A stretch of DNA of 51,313 nt, taken from contig CALUPL010000110.1 of the NCBI GenBank assembly GCA_944322635.1, positions 1 through 51,313 on the forward strand, written 5' to 3'. Positions 1 through 8,645 of the stretch are shown here, in pieces; within the stretch, counting starts at the first letter, position 1; every line of letters begins with the position of its first letter. Position numbers and translations under genes: made by a program. Source of the DNA: an uncultured Mailhella sp. Lineage in GTDB: Bacteria; Desulfobacterota; Desulfovibrionia; Desulfovibrionales; Desulfovibrionaceae. The notes beneath the pieces are model-generated. The model made no database searches. It was not told where the DNA came from and saw only the letters and a list, made by a program, of their open reading frames with translations.

Positions 1-352
1 CGAAAATGCTGATGAGCAGCGTGTCGTAGGTGATGATGTAGGAAGGAAGAAGATCGGTCAGCAGACCGGTGAGCACGATCATCAGGCAGGAATAGAGGGT
101 GAACTTTTTGCCGATGTAGCGGAACCCTATGTAAATGGGTATCATGTTCAGCAGAAAGTTGACCACGGCAAAGGACAGGTGGATATTCAGGAAGCGTTCC
201 GAAAGCCGCTGGATGAGAATGGTGAGGCCTGTCGCACCGCCGGGGTAAAGTCCCCCGGTCTGAACGAAGGTATTGATGTTGAGCGCCATGAGCAGGGACG
301 CCAGGCATACCACAAGAATGGTTTTTGAGTCGTCTTTCCAGCTGAAGAGCAT
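1..352 (-). CDS. YitT family membrane protein, N-terminal part
   Basis: The reading frame begins at an ATG at 352 on the minus strand and runs off the left edge, so only about 117 N-terminal residues are present. An AGGGG ribosome-binding site lies a few bases upstream. The protein starts MLFSWKDDSKT and then has hydrophobic segments with a glycine-rich turn (QTGGLYPGGATGL, about residues 32-44) followed by NFLLNMIPIYIGFRYIGKKF. This pattern is typical of the YitT/DUF161 integral membrane family, whose members have five or six membrane segments and often a C-terminal DUF2179 domain that is not visible here. The substrate of this family is not established. It is read in the same direction as the P-type ATPase upstream but is separated from it by a hairpin. 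The family call is fairly safe; a function is not. Confidence 0.8.
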   Translation of the reverse strand, partial: MLFSWKDDSKTILVVCLASLLMALNINTFVQTGGLYPGGATGLTILIQRLSERFLNIHLSFAVVNFLLNMIPIYIGFRYIGKKFTLYSCLMIVLTGLLTDLLPSYIITYDTLLISIF

Positions 353-420
353 GGGAACCCCTGAATGAAAGGTGATGGTTTATGCATCTTCTTTACGGGT
401 TCCTGTAAAAATAGCAAGAG

Positions 421-441
421 GCCCGTTTCGGGCTTTTTTTT
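421..441. terminator. Hairpin terminator behind the P-type ATPase gene
   Basis: GCCCG-TTT-CGGGC (421-433) is followed by eight T on the plus strand. Read from the minus strand, the same stem is preceded by A8 and followed by CTCTTGCTATTTTT, a poorer tract. It lies 19 bases beyond the ATPase stop codon, so it most likely ends that minus-strand transcript, although the best T-run faces the plus strand. Confidence 0.6.
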
Positions 442-459
442 GATAAATCGGCAGGATGA

Positions 460-2319
460 TCAGGAAGTTTTTTCCCACTTCAGAAGAAGCGCGGAGTGAA
501 GAATGACGGCCACGGAACCGGCGTTGTGAACAAGAGCGCCTGTGACGGGATTAAGCAGCCCCAGGGCGGCCAGAATAATGGCTGCAAAGTTCAGGGCCAT
601 GGAAAAGGTAAGGTTGAAGCGTATGGCCTGCATCATGCGTCGGGCAAGGCGGAAGGCGTGAGGCACTTCGCCTATGCCGTCGCGTACGAGCACGATATCG
701 GCGGCGTCCACGGCAATGTCGCTGCCCATGCCGCCCATGGCCATGCCCACATAAGCCCTTTTCAGGGCCGGAGCATCGTTGATGCCGTCGCCTATCATGC
801 ACACGCGCTCGTGTCGGTCCATGAAGCGCATTTTGTCTTCAGGCAGACAGTCGGCGTGCCATTCCTTCATGCCGAGTTTTCCGGCAATGTGACGCGCGGC
901 GTTTTCATGGTCTCCCGTAAGAAGCACGGGGGTAATGCCGGACGCCGTCAGTGCCTTCACCGTAGCGCCGGCGTCGGGCCTGAGCGTGTCGGAAAGAGCG
1001 AGGAAGCCGGCAAGGCTGCCGTCTGCGGCAAGCCATATAAGCGTGCAGCCTTCCTGTATGAGAGGTTCGGCTGCATGAAGCGCTTCGGTGGAAGGGACGA
1101 TTCCTTTCTCGGCAAGAAAGGCAGTGTTTCCGGCAAGTACGACAACGCCTTCTACCAAGGCGCTTACGCCGCGTCCGGGAATCATGCGGAAGGCTTCGGC
1201 TTCGGTAAGAGGCGATTGGTGTATTTCAAAATATCCCTGTACCACGGCGCGGCCCAGAGGATGTTCCGAGCGCCGTTCCGCTGCTGCGGCAAGGCGGTAC
1301 AGTTTTTCCTGGTTGAAATCCGGCCGCAGGCTGCGCAGCTCGCGTACGGAGGGCGTGCCCATGGTGAGAGTGCCTGTTTTATCGAATGCACACAGATTCA
1401 CGTCGGCAAGGCATTCCAGCGCATCACCTTCGCGCACGAGCATTCCGTGTCGTGTGAGATTGCCTATGGCCGCCACAATGGCCGTCGGAGTGGCCAGCAC
1501 GAGAGAGCAGGGGCAGAACACCACGAGAATGGTGACGGCGCGGATGATTTCTCCGGTAACGACCCAAGTGACAAGAGCGGCGGAAAAAGCACCCGCCACT
1601 ATCCACGTGGCCCAGCGGTCTGCAAGGCGCACCACCTTGGCCTTGCCCGCATCCGCGGATTGCACAAGGCGGATCATGCGCTGTATGGCTCCGTCCTTTC
1701 CGCTTTTTGTGGCCCGCATGTCGAATGTTCCGTAAAGGTTTACGGTACCGCTGTACACGTCGTCGCCTTCCCCCTTGTCCACGGGGAGGGATTCTCCGGT
1801 GAGCAGAGCCTGATCCACGGAGCTCTGACCGCCTGTAACAACACCGTCTGCGGGAATGGTTTCACCGGGTAGAACACGCAGCATGTCGCCTTCATGCACG
1901 TCTTCGGCATTCCCCATGAGCTCCCTGCCGTTTTTGAGAAATCGGGCGCTTCTGGGGCTGATCCGCACCAGCTTTTCAATGCCTGCCCGGGCCCGCGCCG
2001 TGGTGGCCTCCTCCAGAAGGGCACCGAGCTGCATGATGAAGGCTACCTCCCCGGCGGCGAAGTCTTCTCCAATGATGACGGAAGCCACAAGGGCCGTAGC
2101 CACCAGTACGTCGGCCTTGATGTCGAAGTTTGTAACAAGGCCGACGACGGCTTCCCTGATGATGGGAGCACCGCAGAGCACAATGGCGGCCCAGGACGGA
2201 TCCACGGGAAAAGATGCGGGCATGAGCATGCTGAAAATCAGCGCGATGCCTGAAATGCCGAGACAAAGGATTTCCGTTTTGAAATCGTGCCAGATTGACA
2301 GCAGATCCGTCCGCGTCAT
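460..2319 (-). CDS. Heavy-metal-exporting P1B-type ATPase
   Basis: This 619-residue inner-membrane pump moves a soft or transition metal ion out of the cytoplasm at the cost of ATP. All core motifs are present: TGES (174-177) in the actuator domain, the metal-site CPC in the membrane (269-271), DKTGT with the phosphorylated Asp (313-317), HP (353-354) and GDGIND (510-515). The last membrane segment reads [16 protein letters not shown]. This fits neither the NAxxMxxSS pattern of copper pumps nor the DxG pattern of zinc/cadmium pumps exactly, so the metal is uncertain. There is no N-terminal HMA or Cys-rich metal-binding domain. The start at 2319 (MTRTDLL) is chosen because AAGGAG lies just upstream. 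A longer frame would begin at 2379 with the TTG of the -35 box. The CsoR-type gene directly upstream and the operator in its promoter suggest Cu(I), by inference. Confidence 0.93.
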   Translation of the reverse strand: MTRTDLLSIWHDFKTEILCLGISGIALIFSMLMPASFPVDPSWAAIVLCGAPIIREAVVGLVTNFDIKADVLVATALVASVIIGEDFAAGEVAFIMQLGALLEEATTARARAGIEKLVRISPRSARFLKNGRELMGNAEDVHEGDMLRVLPGETIPADGVVTGGQSSVDQALLTGESLPVDKGEGDDVYSGTVNLYGTFDMRATKSGKDGAIQRMIRLVQSADAGKAKVVRLADRWATWIVAGAFSAALVTWVVTGEIIRAVTILVVFCPCSLVLATPTAIVAAIGNLTRHGMLVREGDALECLADVNLCAFDKTGTLTMGTPSVRELRSLRPDFNQEKLYRLAAAAERRSEHPLGRAVVQGYFEIHQSPLTEAEAFRMIPGRGVSALVEGVVVLAGNTAFLAEKGIVPSTEALHAAEPLIQEGCTLIWLAADGSLAGFLALSDTLRPDAGATVKALTASGITPVLLTGDHENAARHIAGKLGMKEWHADCLPEDKMRFMDRHERVCMIGDGINDAPALKRAYVGMAMGGMGSDIAVDAADIVLVRDGIGEVPHAFRLARRMMQAIRFNLTFSMALNFAAIILAALGLLNPVTGALVHNAGSVAVILHSALLLKWEKTS

Positions 2320-2349
2320 GCGTTTCTCCTTGCCGTGGAATTCAGACGA

Positions 2350-2379
2350 TATATACCTATAGGGGTATAGGTTTGTCAA
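2350..2379 (-). promoter_or_regulatory. Sigma-70 promoter of the metal ATPase
   Basis: Read on the minus strand, TTGACA (2379-2374) and TATATA (2355-2350) are separated by 18 bases. It lies 30 bases before the chosen ATPase start codon. Its spacer is almost wholly occupied by the palindromic operator, so a bound repressor would block RNA polymerase. Confidence 0.75.
2355..2372. promoter_or_regulatory. CsoR/RcnR-type G-tract operator
   Basis: ACCTATA-GGGG-TATAGGT is a perfect inverted repeat of 7 bases around a G4 centre. Operators of the CsoR/RcnR/FrmR family are A/T-rich inverted repeats around a G or C tract, so this is the likely binding site of the regulator encoded at 2423-2698. Its position between the -35 and -10 boxes explains metal-dependent derepression of the ATPase. 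No second copy was noticed in front of the regulator gene itself. Confidence 0.75.
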
Positions 2380-2422
2380 GACAGCCTGAAAAAACGGGTC
2401 CGCAGGGAGAACCGGCCTGGCG

Positions 2423-2698
2423 TCAGTTCATGTTGGCGAAGCGTTCCACGGCCTTGGTGAAGCTGGCTATGGTCTGGTCGGCATCGCCGTGTTCTATCCC
2501 GTCGCGAACGCAGTGTCGTATATGTCCTTCGAGTACCACCTGACCAGCCTTGTGCAGGGCGGACTTTGCGGCATTTATCTGAGCGAGTACGTCTTCGCAG
2601 GGAACATCTTCGTCTATCATGCGATCGATGGCCTGTACCTGCCCGATGATTTTTTTCAGGCGTCGGTGCAGGTTTTCGGAATCCATGCATTGTCTCAT
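2423..2698 (-). CDS. csoR: CsoR-family metal-sensing repressor
   Basis: A 91-residue all-helical DNA-binding protein of the CsoR/RcnR/FrmR (DUF156) family, which represses metal-export genes until metal binds. The start at 2698 follows GAGG with a 7-base spacer. The expected four-helix pattern is present ([18 protein letters not shown], then [19 protein letters not shown], then GHIRHCV). Counting from the first Met, Cys34, His59 and Cys63 reproduce the Cys-x24-His-x3-Cys spacing of the Cu(I) site of CsoR. RcnR would need additional His ligands and the sulfide sensor CstR lacks the His, so copper is the best guess. It is transcribed ahead of the ATPase, with the operator lying between the two genes. 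The exact ligand is inferred, not shown. Confidence 0.88.
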   Translation of the reverse strand: MRQCMDSENLHRRLKKIIGQVQAIDRMIDEDVPCEDVLAQINAAKSALHKAGQVVLEGHIRHCVRDGIEHGDADQTIASFTKAVERFANMN

Positions 2699-3160
2699 AC
2701 TGTTACCTCGGAAATTTTAGGGGAACGGGCGTCATGGACGCAGCGTCGTCGGAAGGAAACGGCCGTGGAATGAAGGTGTGCACCGACGGCAGAAGGCGGA
2801 GAACCTAACGTGTATGCGTATAATCGGTAAGCGACGGCGTCAATGACTGTACCTTAAGTTTTTTCGCCTTCAAAGTCGTCGGGGAAGGGATAAACGCTGT
2901 AAGCGTACTCGGAACGTCGTTCAAAGAATCAACGGCCGAAGGAAGTTTTTTCGGTTGCGTTCCTCCTTTGCTCTCGCATTTGACGTTGCCTGTTTTTCTT
3001 CTGAAAAACGGTTTTCTGCCGGAGATTGTCATTACTTTACGCCCCGTCGTGAAAGAGAAACGATTTTTAATGCAACTGGCAGCGTAAAGAGAAGGGGGTG
3101 CAGAAATATTTTTCTGATGAAGAGTTCGGTCAATGAGGAGAACAACGGATGCGTTTTACC
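2699..3160. other. Intergenic region without a convincing gene
   Basis: About 460 bases between the start of the regulator gene and the promoter of the EAL protein. It is more AT-rich toward the right. A 75-codon minus-strand frame at 2805-3032 has no good ribosome-binding site, is rich in Lys, Thr, Ser and Pro and resembles no family I know, so I do not call it. The left part must carry the promoter of the regulator gene, but I see no clear -35/-10 pair. A regulatory RNA cannot be excluded by eye. Confidence 0.4.
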
Positions 3161-3189
3161 TTGTCTGTTGACGAGGTCTGATATATGAT
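3161..3189 (+). promoter_or_regulatory. Sigma-70 promoter of the EAL protein gene
   Basis: TTGTCT (3161-3166), a 17-base spacer, and TATGAT (3184-3189). It is followed by an AT-rich leader of about 110 bases before the chosen start codon at 3305. Confidence 0.6.
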
Positions 3190-3304
3190 TAAAAAATAAT
3201 TCCTCGTGAATAAGAGAAAAATATGCGTTACGGGCGTGGACCGGATCGAATGATGTTTTATGAAATGATTCATGAATTCATGGATGATACGAAGAGAAGA
3301 GTCG

Positions 3305-5878
3305 ATGAATAGTTTTTGGAATAACAGTGAGCTTCGTCAGCAGATGCTGAACCATTTGGGAGACAGTACGGGAGAGTGTTATCAGTACTACTCATTTTTG
3401 GAAAAAAGTTTCTGTTTTTCCGACAATATTCAAAAAATAACAAATGCAATATCCTATTCTAAATGTTCGCTGGAAGAGTGGTGTCGGGCCATATATCCCG
3501 CAGATCATGTCAGATTGAAGCGTTATGTCGGAAATATATTTCAAAAAGAACGAAAGAGCTATCATTTCAACTACCGGATTCGCAATCGTGACGGTCAGCT
3601 GATATGGATAAGCAGCAAGGGAAAGTGCTATTTTGATGACGAGGGAAAGGCCTCGTTCTTTCTCGGGAGCCTGTCGGCGCAGAATTATCAGGAGTTCGGC
3701 GGAGAAAATGGTCGTCAGCGCGATTTTCTGAAAAAGCTGGATCTTGCCTATCGTCAGGGACATCGGGGCCATCTGCTGATGGTGAATGTGGACAATCTGA
3801 GCCGCATCAATCTGAAATACGGTCGGGAGTTCGGCAACGGTGTGCTTGAGGGCCTTCGGGAGGCCATGACTGACGCCGGGGGCAATCTTCATGGGCCGTT
3901 TCGCATCAACGGCAGCAGCTTTTGTGTGCTGCTGCCGGACACGGACAGTTCCGATGTGGAAACCTATTTCCGTGACGTTCAGAGAAATATGGAGGGCGAG
4001 TGTACTATTTCAGGAGGTTGCGTTCCTCTGCAGAAGTACCAGGTGCCGGAGAGCGGAATGCTTCTTCAGTATGCCGAGAGTTCTCTGGAAGCGGCCAAGC
4101 TCGCGGGGAAAGGACGGCTGTGCTTTTTCCTGCCGGAGGACTACGAGCGCAAGCTGGCGGCTCTTGAGCTTCAGGAGGAGCTGGCTGCCTCCGTGAAGAA
4201 GGACTTCAAAGGATTTTTTCTCCTTTATCAGGCGCAGATACGTTCCGAGACGTTCGAACTGTCCGGAGCGGAGGCTCTGCTTCGATTCGACTCTCCCAGA
4301 AGGGGAGTGATTTCTCCGACGGAGTTCATTCCCGTCCTGGAACAGAGCGGTCTGATGGTTCCGGTGGGGCGCTGGGTTCTGGAAAAGGCTCTGGAGCAGT
4401 GCCGTATCTGGCGCAGGGAGATCCCCTCCTTCCGCATAAGCGTCAACATGTCCTACAGGCAGCTGGAGCAGCCGGAGATACAGGCCGAGGTTCTGAACAT
4501 CGTCCGGCGTAGCGGCCTGCCAGGAGGCGCGTTGACGCTCGAAGTTACGGAAGGCATGGAACTGCAGAACTATCCGTATCTGAACGCCGTGTTCAGCGCA
4601 TGGAAGGAGGAAGGAATAGAGATTGCCGTGGACGATTTCGGAACCGGATATTCCAGCCTGAGCTGGCTGAAGGAACTGTCCATCGACGAGATCAAGATTG
4701 ACCGCTGTTTTGTCCGTGGCATACAGCACAGTGCCTATAATCTGCGTTTGTTGTCCAATATCATTGAACTGGCCGTGAGCGGTCAGATCCGGGTCTGCTG
4801 CGAAGGCGTGGAAACGAAGGCGGAACTCGATGTCCTGGAGCCGCTTCATCCCGATCTGTACCAGGGGTATTTTTTTGCCTCTCCCGTGAAGTCAGATGTC
4901 TTTGCCCTCAAAAGAAGGTATCGAAATCCGAAAGTCTGCCGGGATGATAATGGGAAGGAGCAGGTTCCCGCCATGCCGGGGCAGCCTGCGGTGGATCGCT
5001 TTACCCTTGAGCACTCGGTATTGGAAAAGACCGAGGATGTCATTTCTCTGTGTGATGTTCGAACGCACGAGGTATATTATTTGAACCCGGCAGGACAACG
5101 GCTTTTTGGCGTTCGGGACTATCGGGGACGCAAGTGCTATGAGGTGCTCAGGGGGCGGGATGCTCCCTGTGAGTTCTGTCCCAACGAAATGCTGCGTCAT
5201 GACTCCTTTCATGTATGGGAGGATTGGAACACGTACTGCAACAGGCATTTCCTTTTGAAGTGCAAACTGCTGGAGGTGTGTGACAGAACTCTGCGCCTTG
5301 AGGTGTGCATGGATATTACCAGACGGGAGTATGTCAGCAGGAAGACGCAGGCGCGTCTGGACTTTGCAAGACGCATTACCGGTTATGTGGATGTGTTGCA
5401 CCAGCAGAAGGATTGGGGGCGTGCCGTTGATCTGGTGCTTGCCTCCGTGGGAGAGTTTTACAGGGCGGATCGTGCCTATCTGTTCGAACCTTCTCCCCGA
5501 AAGCCGGGCTTCTGGGGCAATACCTTCGAATGGTGTGCTTTGGGCATTATTTCCCAGAAAGAAAACCTCCAGAATGTGCCGCCGGAAGCCGTTACCCGCT
5601 GGATGGAGCTTTTCAAAAAGGACAAGTCCGTCATTATTTACAATAAGGATCCGCTGAAGAACGTATCGCCTCTTGAGTGGAAAATGCTTGTCAGTCAGGG
5701 AATTCAGCGGCTCATAGCCGTCCCCCTTATGGAAGACGGCCGTGTGGTCGGCTTTATCGGCGTGGACAATCCCCGACACGCCATTGAGGACGACACGCAG
5801 GTAAGGGTGCTGGCGAGTTTTCTGGTGGTCCGCTTCCAGCGGGAGCGAAAGGAGCGGCTGGAACGAAAGGAACGTTGA
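3305..5878 (+). CDS. PAS/degenerate GGDEF/EAL/PAS/GAF cyclic-di-GMP phosphodiesterase
   Basis: An 857-residue, apparently cytoplasmic signalling protein without membrane segments. Domain order by eye: PAS-like (about 25-125), GGDEF fold (about 130-275), EAL (about 285-525), a second PAS-like domain with a CEFCP motif (about 560-675), and GAF (about 685-845). The GGDEF signature is replaced by GSSF near residue 202, so cyclase activity is not expected. The EAL domain keeps the catalytic set: EALLR (about 322), SVNMS, EVTE, DDFGTGYSS (about 442), IKID, EGVE (about 498) and QGYFF. It should hydrolyse c-di-GMP to pGpG. Sensor domains lie on both sides of the catalytic domain, which is unusual, and the protein ends in a basic heptad-like tail where another output domain would usually follow. 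The start at 3305 has AGAAG five bases upstream; an in-frame ATG at 3272 has no ribosome-binding site. It is transcribed alone. Confidence 0.9.
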   Translation: MNSFWNNSELRQQMLNHLGDSTGECYQYYSFLEKSFCFSDNIQKITNAISYSKCSLEEWCRAIYPADHVRLKRYVGNIFQKERKSYHFNYRIRNRDGQLIWISSKGKCYFDDEGKASFFLGSLSAQNYQEFGGENGRQRDFLKKLDLAYRQGHRGHLLMVNVDNLSRINLKYGREFGNGVLEGLREAMTDAGGNLHGPFRINGSSFCVLLPDTDSSDVETYFRDVQRNMEGECTISGGCVPLQKYQVPESGMLLQYAESSLEAAKLAGKGRLCFFLPEDYERKLAALELQEELAASVKKDFKGFFLLYQAQIRSETFELSGAEALLRFDSPRRGVISPTEFIPVLEQSGLMVPVGRWVLEKALEQCRIWRREIPSFRISVNMSYRQLEQPEIQAEVLNIVRRSGLPGGALTLEVTEGMELQNYPYLNAVFSAWKEEGIEIAVDDFGTGYSSLSWLKELSIDEIKIDRCFVRGIQHSAYNLRLLSNIIELAVSGQIRVCCEGVETKAELDVLEPLHPDLYQGYFFASPVKSDVFALKRRYRNPKVCRDDNGKEQVPAMPGQPAVDRFTLEHSVLEKTEDVISLCDVRTHEVYYLNPAGQRLFGVRDYRGRKCYEVLRGRDAPCEFCPNEMLRHDSFHVWEDWNTYCNRHFLLKCKLLEVCDRTLRLEVCMDITRREYVSRKTQARLDFARRITGYVDVLHQQKDWGRAVDLVLASVGEFYRADRAYLFEPSPRKPGFWGNTFEWCALGIISQKENLQNVPPEAVTRWMELFKKDKSVIIYNKDPLKNVSPLEWKMLVSQGIQRLIAVPLMEDGRVVGFIGVDNPRHAIEDDTQVRVLASFLVVRFQRERKERLERKER

Positions 5879-5920
5879 AGGGCTTTTCGTTCCGATGTCG
5901 AAAAAAGCGGTCTGTTCAGG

Positions 5921-7402
5921 TTACTTTTCGGCGGCAGCAGGAAGTACCGCCAGGGAGGCTACCGTTTCCACGTGCGGCGTTTGCGGGAAAAGATCCACGG
6001 GCTGCACGGCGCGTATTTCATAAGCCGCAGAGAGCAGGGCAAGATCGCGGGCCAGCGTGGCCGGGTTGCAGGAAACAAGCACAAGACGTGGCGGACGGTG
6101 CCGGAGAAGTGCCTGAACGCTGCGTTCATCCATGCCCGCGCGTGGCGGATCGGTGACGATGAGATCGGGAAGGCCTCTTTCTCGGAAAACGCGTTCGAGT
6201 TTTGCGGCGTCGCCGCATTCAAAGCGGTACTGCGTATTTCCCCCGGCATGCTCTGCATTGAGCGCGGCCAGTTCCACGGCAGGAGCCACGCTTTCCATGC
6301 CGAATACGCGTTCAAAGTGGGGGCCCATGGTCAGCGCAAGGCCTCCGGCGCCGCAGTAGATGTCCCAGCATTCTTTGCCCCAGAGTCCATCTTCTGCTGA
6401 AGAAAAAAGCGAAGAGGCAAGGTTTGCGGCCGTGTTGTAGAGAAGTTCTGCCGCGCGACTGTTCACCTGAAAGAAGGAATTATGGTCGAGGGTGAAGGTT
6501 ACCTCGCGTTCCTGCAGATGCAGCGTTTCGGAAAGTTTTGCTTCTCCCAGCGTGAATGCGGTTTTTTCTCCGTAGGCTATATCCGTCTCGCCCGTACGGA
6601 TGCTGTGCACGAATCCCGTTACGCCGAGTCCGGCATCCAGGAGAGTCTGGCCGAGAGTTCTGATGGTTGCGGCTTCCTGAGGGGATGGCAGAGTGATGAG
6701 CTCTACAAGACAGCCTCCGTCGCGGGGTTCGCGAATGACGGCAAAGCGCAGAATGTCGTTCTGGCGTACAGAACTGCTGAAGCCTTTTTTTTGCGACGAT
6801 TCTTTCCTGTATTTTCCCCCGGAAGGGGCGGCGCGAAGGCGGAGCGTTTCGCACAGGTTCCGCACGGCTTCCAATACCGCCATGGTACGGGGCGTCTGAA
6901 GAAGGCAGTGCGTCACTTCCGTAACGGTACGGGATGAACGCGCCCGTAGTCCGAGTTTCGTTCTGCCATTTTCATCCTGCGCAAAGGCAAACTCCATTTT
7001 GTTCCGATAGCCCCATTCCGCATGGTCTCCGACACAAAGTGTTGGACGAACGACGCCTTCCGGCAGAGACAGCCTGCCCAGACGGCGCAGAGCGTCCTGC
7101 ACTATGCGGCCTTTCCACTCAAGCTGCCGTTCATAAGGCAGGCATTGCCAGGGACAGCCGCCGCATTCTTGGGAGTGAAGACACGGCGCCGGCCTTTCGT
7201 CGGGGGCCTTGGACAAAACGCGGATGAGCTCGGCCTCGGCCATGCGTTTTTTTACATGGCAGAGGCGGACGAGAACGCTTTCGCCGGGGAGCCCTCCACG
7301 GACGAAAACCGTCATGCCCTCGGCACTGCGTCCCACGGTTCTGCCGTCGGGGGAAAGTCCGTGCAGCCTTATTTCCAGCGTGTCGTTCCTGCCGTATTCC
7401 AT
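5921..7402 (-). CDS. rlmD: 23S rRNA (uracil-5-)-methyltransferase, RlmD/RumA type
   Basis: A 493-residue SAM-dependent methylase expected to make 5-methyluridine in 23S rRNA. An N-terminal TRAM-like RNA-binding domain (about 1-65) is followed by the [4Fe-4S] cysteines Cys74, Cys80, Cys83 (CLHSQECGGC) and Cys166 (VTHC). The first three have the same spacing and numbering as in E. coli RumA. The C-terminal Rossmann domain has DPPRAGMD and the nucleophile motif SCNPATLARDL. A linker of about 35 residues (Ser/Lys/Gly-rich, near 215-250) is inserted before the methylase core. The start at 7402 is preceded by AGGAG; a frame starting earlier at 7459 lacks one. It is monocistronic with its own promoter. 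RlmC/TrmA subfamily membership cannot be fully excluded, but the Fe-S cysteines argue against TrmA. Confidence 0.9.
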   Translation of the reverse strand: MEYGRNDTLEIRLHGLSPDGRTVGRSAEGMTVFVRGGLPGESVLVRLCHVKKRMAEAELIRVLSKAPDERPAPCLHSQECGGCPWQCLPYERQLEWKGRIVQDALRRLGRLSLPEGVVRPTLCVGDHAEWGYRNKMEFAFAQDENGRTKLGLRARSSRTVTEVTHCLLQTPRTMAVLEAVRNLCETLRLRAAPSGGKYRKESSQKKGFSSSVRQNDILRFAVIREPRDGGCLVELITLPSPQEAATIRTLGQTLLDAGLGVTGFVHSIRTGETDIAYGEKTAFTLGEAKLSETLHLQEREVTFTLDHNSFFQVNSRAAELLYNTAANLASSLFSSAEDGLWGKECWDIYCGAGGLALTMGPHFERVFGMESVAPAVELAALNAEHAGGNTQYRFECGDAAKLERVFRERGLPDLIVTDPPRAGMDERSVQALLRHRPPRLVLVSCNPATLARDLALLSAAYEIRAVQPVDLFPQTPHVETVASLAVLPAAAEK

Positions 7403-7430
7403 GCGTTTTTCTCCTGAGAAGTGATGGGGC

Positions 7431-7459
7431 ATCATAGCAGGGCAAAAGAGGAAAGGCAA
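7431..7459 (-). promoter_or_regulatory. Sigma-70 promoter of the rRNA methylase gene
   Basis: Minus strand: TTGCCT (7459-7454), a 17-base spacer ending in TGC, and TATGAT (7436-7431), giving an extended -10 element. It sits about 28 bases ahead of the start codon. Confidence 0.65.
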
Positions 7460-7789
7460 AGCATCCCCCCGGACGGGGAGAACGGCCGTTCGTATGGAAA
7501 TGGAGCGTCGGGAGCAGCTTGTTTTTCAGGGAAAGAAAAAATGATGTCGGACGGCGGAGAGGCTTTTTTACGTTCCAGAGCAGTTTCTGCATCCGGTGAT
7601 TCTTCGGGTACAAATTCTCCATGTCCGGCAGCGTTTGCAGGCTTCCGGCAGAGACACAGCAGGGAAAGCGTGTGTCATCGTGTCGTTCCGGTGCTCCTCC
7701 TTGACTTTTTGCCTCGCTTGGGAGAAGGTAAAAGCTGATTCCGGCGTATGTGCCGGAAGGGCCGTCCAGACTTTTCGAGGAGCACACGT
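7460..7789. other. Intergenic region between divergent genes
   Basis: About 330 bases between the methylase promoter and the small membrane protein. Open frames here are short and lack ribosome-binding sites. TTGACT at 7701-7706 could be a -35 box for the small gene, but no good -10 follows at the right distance. I see no other structure. Confidence 0.35.
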
Positions 7790-7924
7790 ATGGGAGAACT
7801 CATCACCAGCGCCATGCACTCCACCCCTCAGGGTTTCGTGGGCGTGGGCTGCATCTTCATTTATTTCATTGTCATGATCTGTGCCATCATCTATCGCGTC
7901 AGACGTGGCGAACACGTTCATTGA
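7790..7924 (+). CDS. Small single-span membrane protein, 44 residues
   Basis: A short gene starting at an ATG with a strong GAGGAG eight bases upstream. The protein begins MGELITSAMHSTPQG, has one hydrophobic segment of about 20 residues (GVGCIFIYFIVMICAIIY), and ends in a basic tail (RVRRGEHVH). By the positive-inside rule the C-terminus should face the cytoplasm. I do not recognise the family. It stands alone, and a very strong palindromic terminator begins 16 bases after its stop codon, which supports its being a genuine transcribed gene. It could be a subunit or regulator of a membrane complex, but nothing here says which. Confidence 0.65.
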   Translation: MGELITSAMHSTPQGFVGVGCIFIYFIVMICAIIYRVRRGEHVH

Positions 7925-7939
7925 TTTTCGTCATCATGT

Positions 7940-7985
7940 CATGAAAAAGGCGTCTTCTTCCGCGGAAGAAGACGCCTTTTTCATG
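7940..7985. terminator. 46-base perfect palindromic terminator
   Basis: A perfect inverted repeat centred at 7962/7963. The GC-rich stem (GGCGTCTTCTTCC and its complement) is flanked by A5 on the left and T5 on the right, so it can end transcription from both sides: the small membrane gene on the left and the minus-strand gene at 8114-8509 on the right. Confidence 0.85.
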
Positions 7986-8113
7986 TTTCAATCATGTGTC
8001 GTCGAAGAGATTTTTTCACCCGCAAAAAAGGAAAAAGGCGAGTTTTTCGACTTTTTCTGCCGGGATCGGGCCGACAGAAAAAGGAGAAGAGCGGCGGTAC
8101 GGAGCTGCTGGCA

Positions 8114-8509
8114 TCACTGCGGAGTACAGGGATGGCTGCGCAGGGCGAAACGGGCCGTACCTTCGGCCAGAATCTTGTCGAACTCTTCCATGTTGTTTTC
8201 CGCCACATCGCGCAGAGCGAGCAGCAGGGGAATGGCGGTCATGAGCCAGAACTTGCCCGAAACCTTGCCCGAGGAAGCTCCTCCGTGGGCATAGGCTTCC
8301 ACGTAGGGGCGGGCGGTGTTGGTCAGATCTTCGCCGGTCTTTTCCTTGAAAATGCGGTGAACGTCCATGACGAGCTCATGGGAGTTGTAGGGAAAGGGCG
8401 TGTCGGCAAAAGCCTGTTTCATGTCTTCCCACAGGTACGGATCGCCGCGAAGGCCCCAGTTCGGGGGCTGTATGTTGAACATTTCGGAGAGAAAGCGTTT
8501 TTCAGACAT
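8114..8509 (-). CDS. Hypothetical protein, 131 residues
   Basis: Start at 8509 after GGAGG with a short spacer (MSEKRFLSEMFNI). The product is soluble and mildly acidic with no signal peptide or clear membrane span. One hydrophobic stretch (WLMTAIPLLLALRDV, about 91-105) looks like a buried helix. Other visible features are a Trp- and Pro-containing N-terminus (QPPNWGLRGDPYLWEDM) and a His/Gly-rich turn (EAYAHGGASSGKVSGK). I do not recognise a family. It is downstream of the hydrogenase operon on the same strand but is separated from it by a terminator, so co-transcription is unlikely; a link to the hydrogenase is only a possibility from position. Confidence 0.65.
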   Translation of the reverse strand: MSEKRFLSEMFNIQPPNWGLRGDPYLWEDMKQAFADTPFPYNSHELVMDVHRIFKEKTGEDLTNTARPYVEAYAHGGASSGKVSGKFWLMTAIPLLLALRDVAENNMEEFDKILAEGTARFALRSHPCTPQ

Positions 8510-8592
8510 AGATCCTCCACAGATTGAGCCGGAGTGTGAACCGGTGCGGGGCTTCATATTGGCGGCAACAGAAGGAAAAGTCAAAGCCTGAG

Positions 8593-8623
8593 AAAAAAAT
8601 GCCCCGGACTCATCGTCCGGGGC
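8593..8623 (-). terminator. Terminator of the hydrogenase operon
   Basis: Minus strand: GCCCCGGAC-GATGA-GTCCGGGGC (8623-8601), a nine-pair GC-rich stem, followed by A and seven T (8599-8593). It lies 22 bases beyond the hndD stop codon. Confidence 0.9.
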
Positions 8624-8645
8624 GCGTTGTCGTCAGAAGGGCGGG

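Noticed and set aside
2805..3032. 75-codon minus-strand frame in the gap before the EAL gene
   Set aside because: No good ribosome-binding site, low-complexity basic composition, no recognisable family, and it stands in AT-shifted intergenic DNA.
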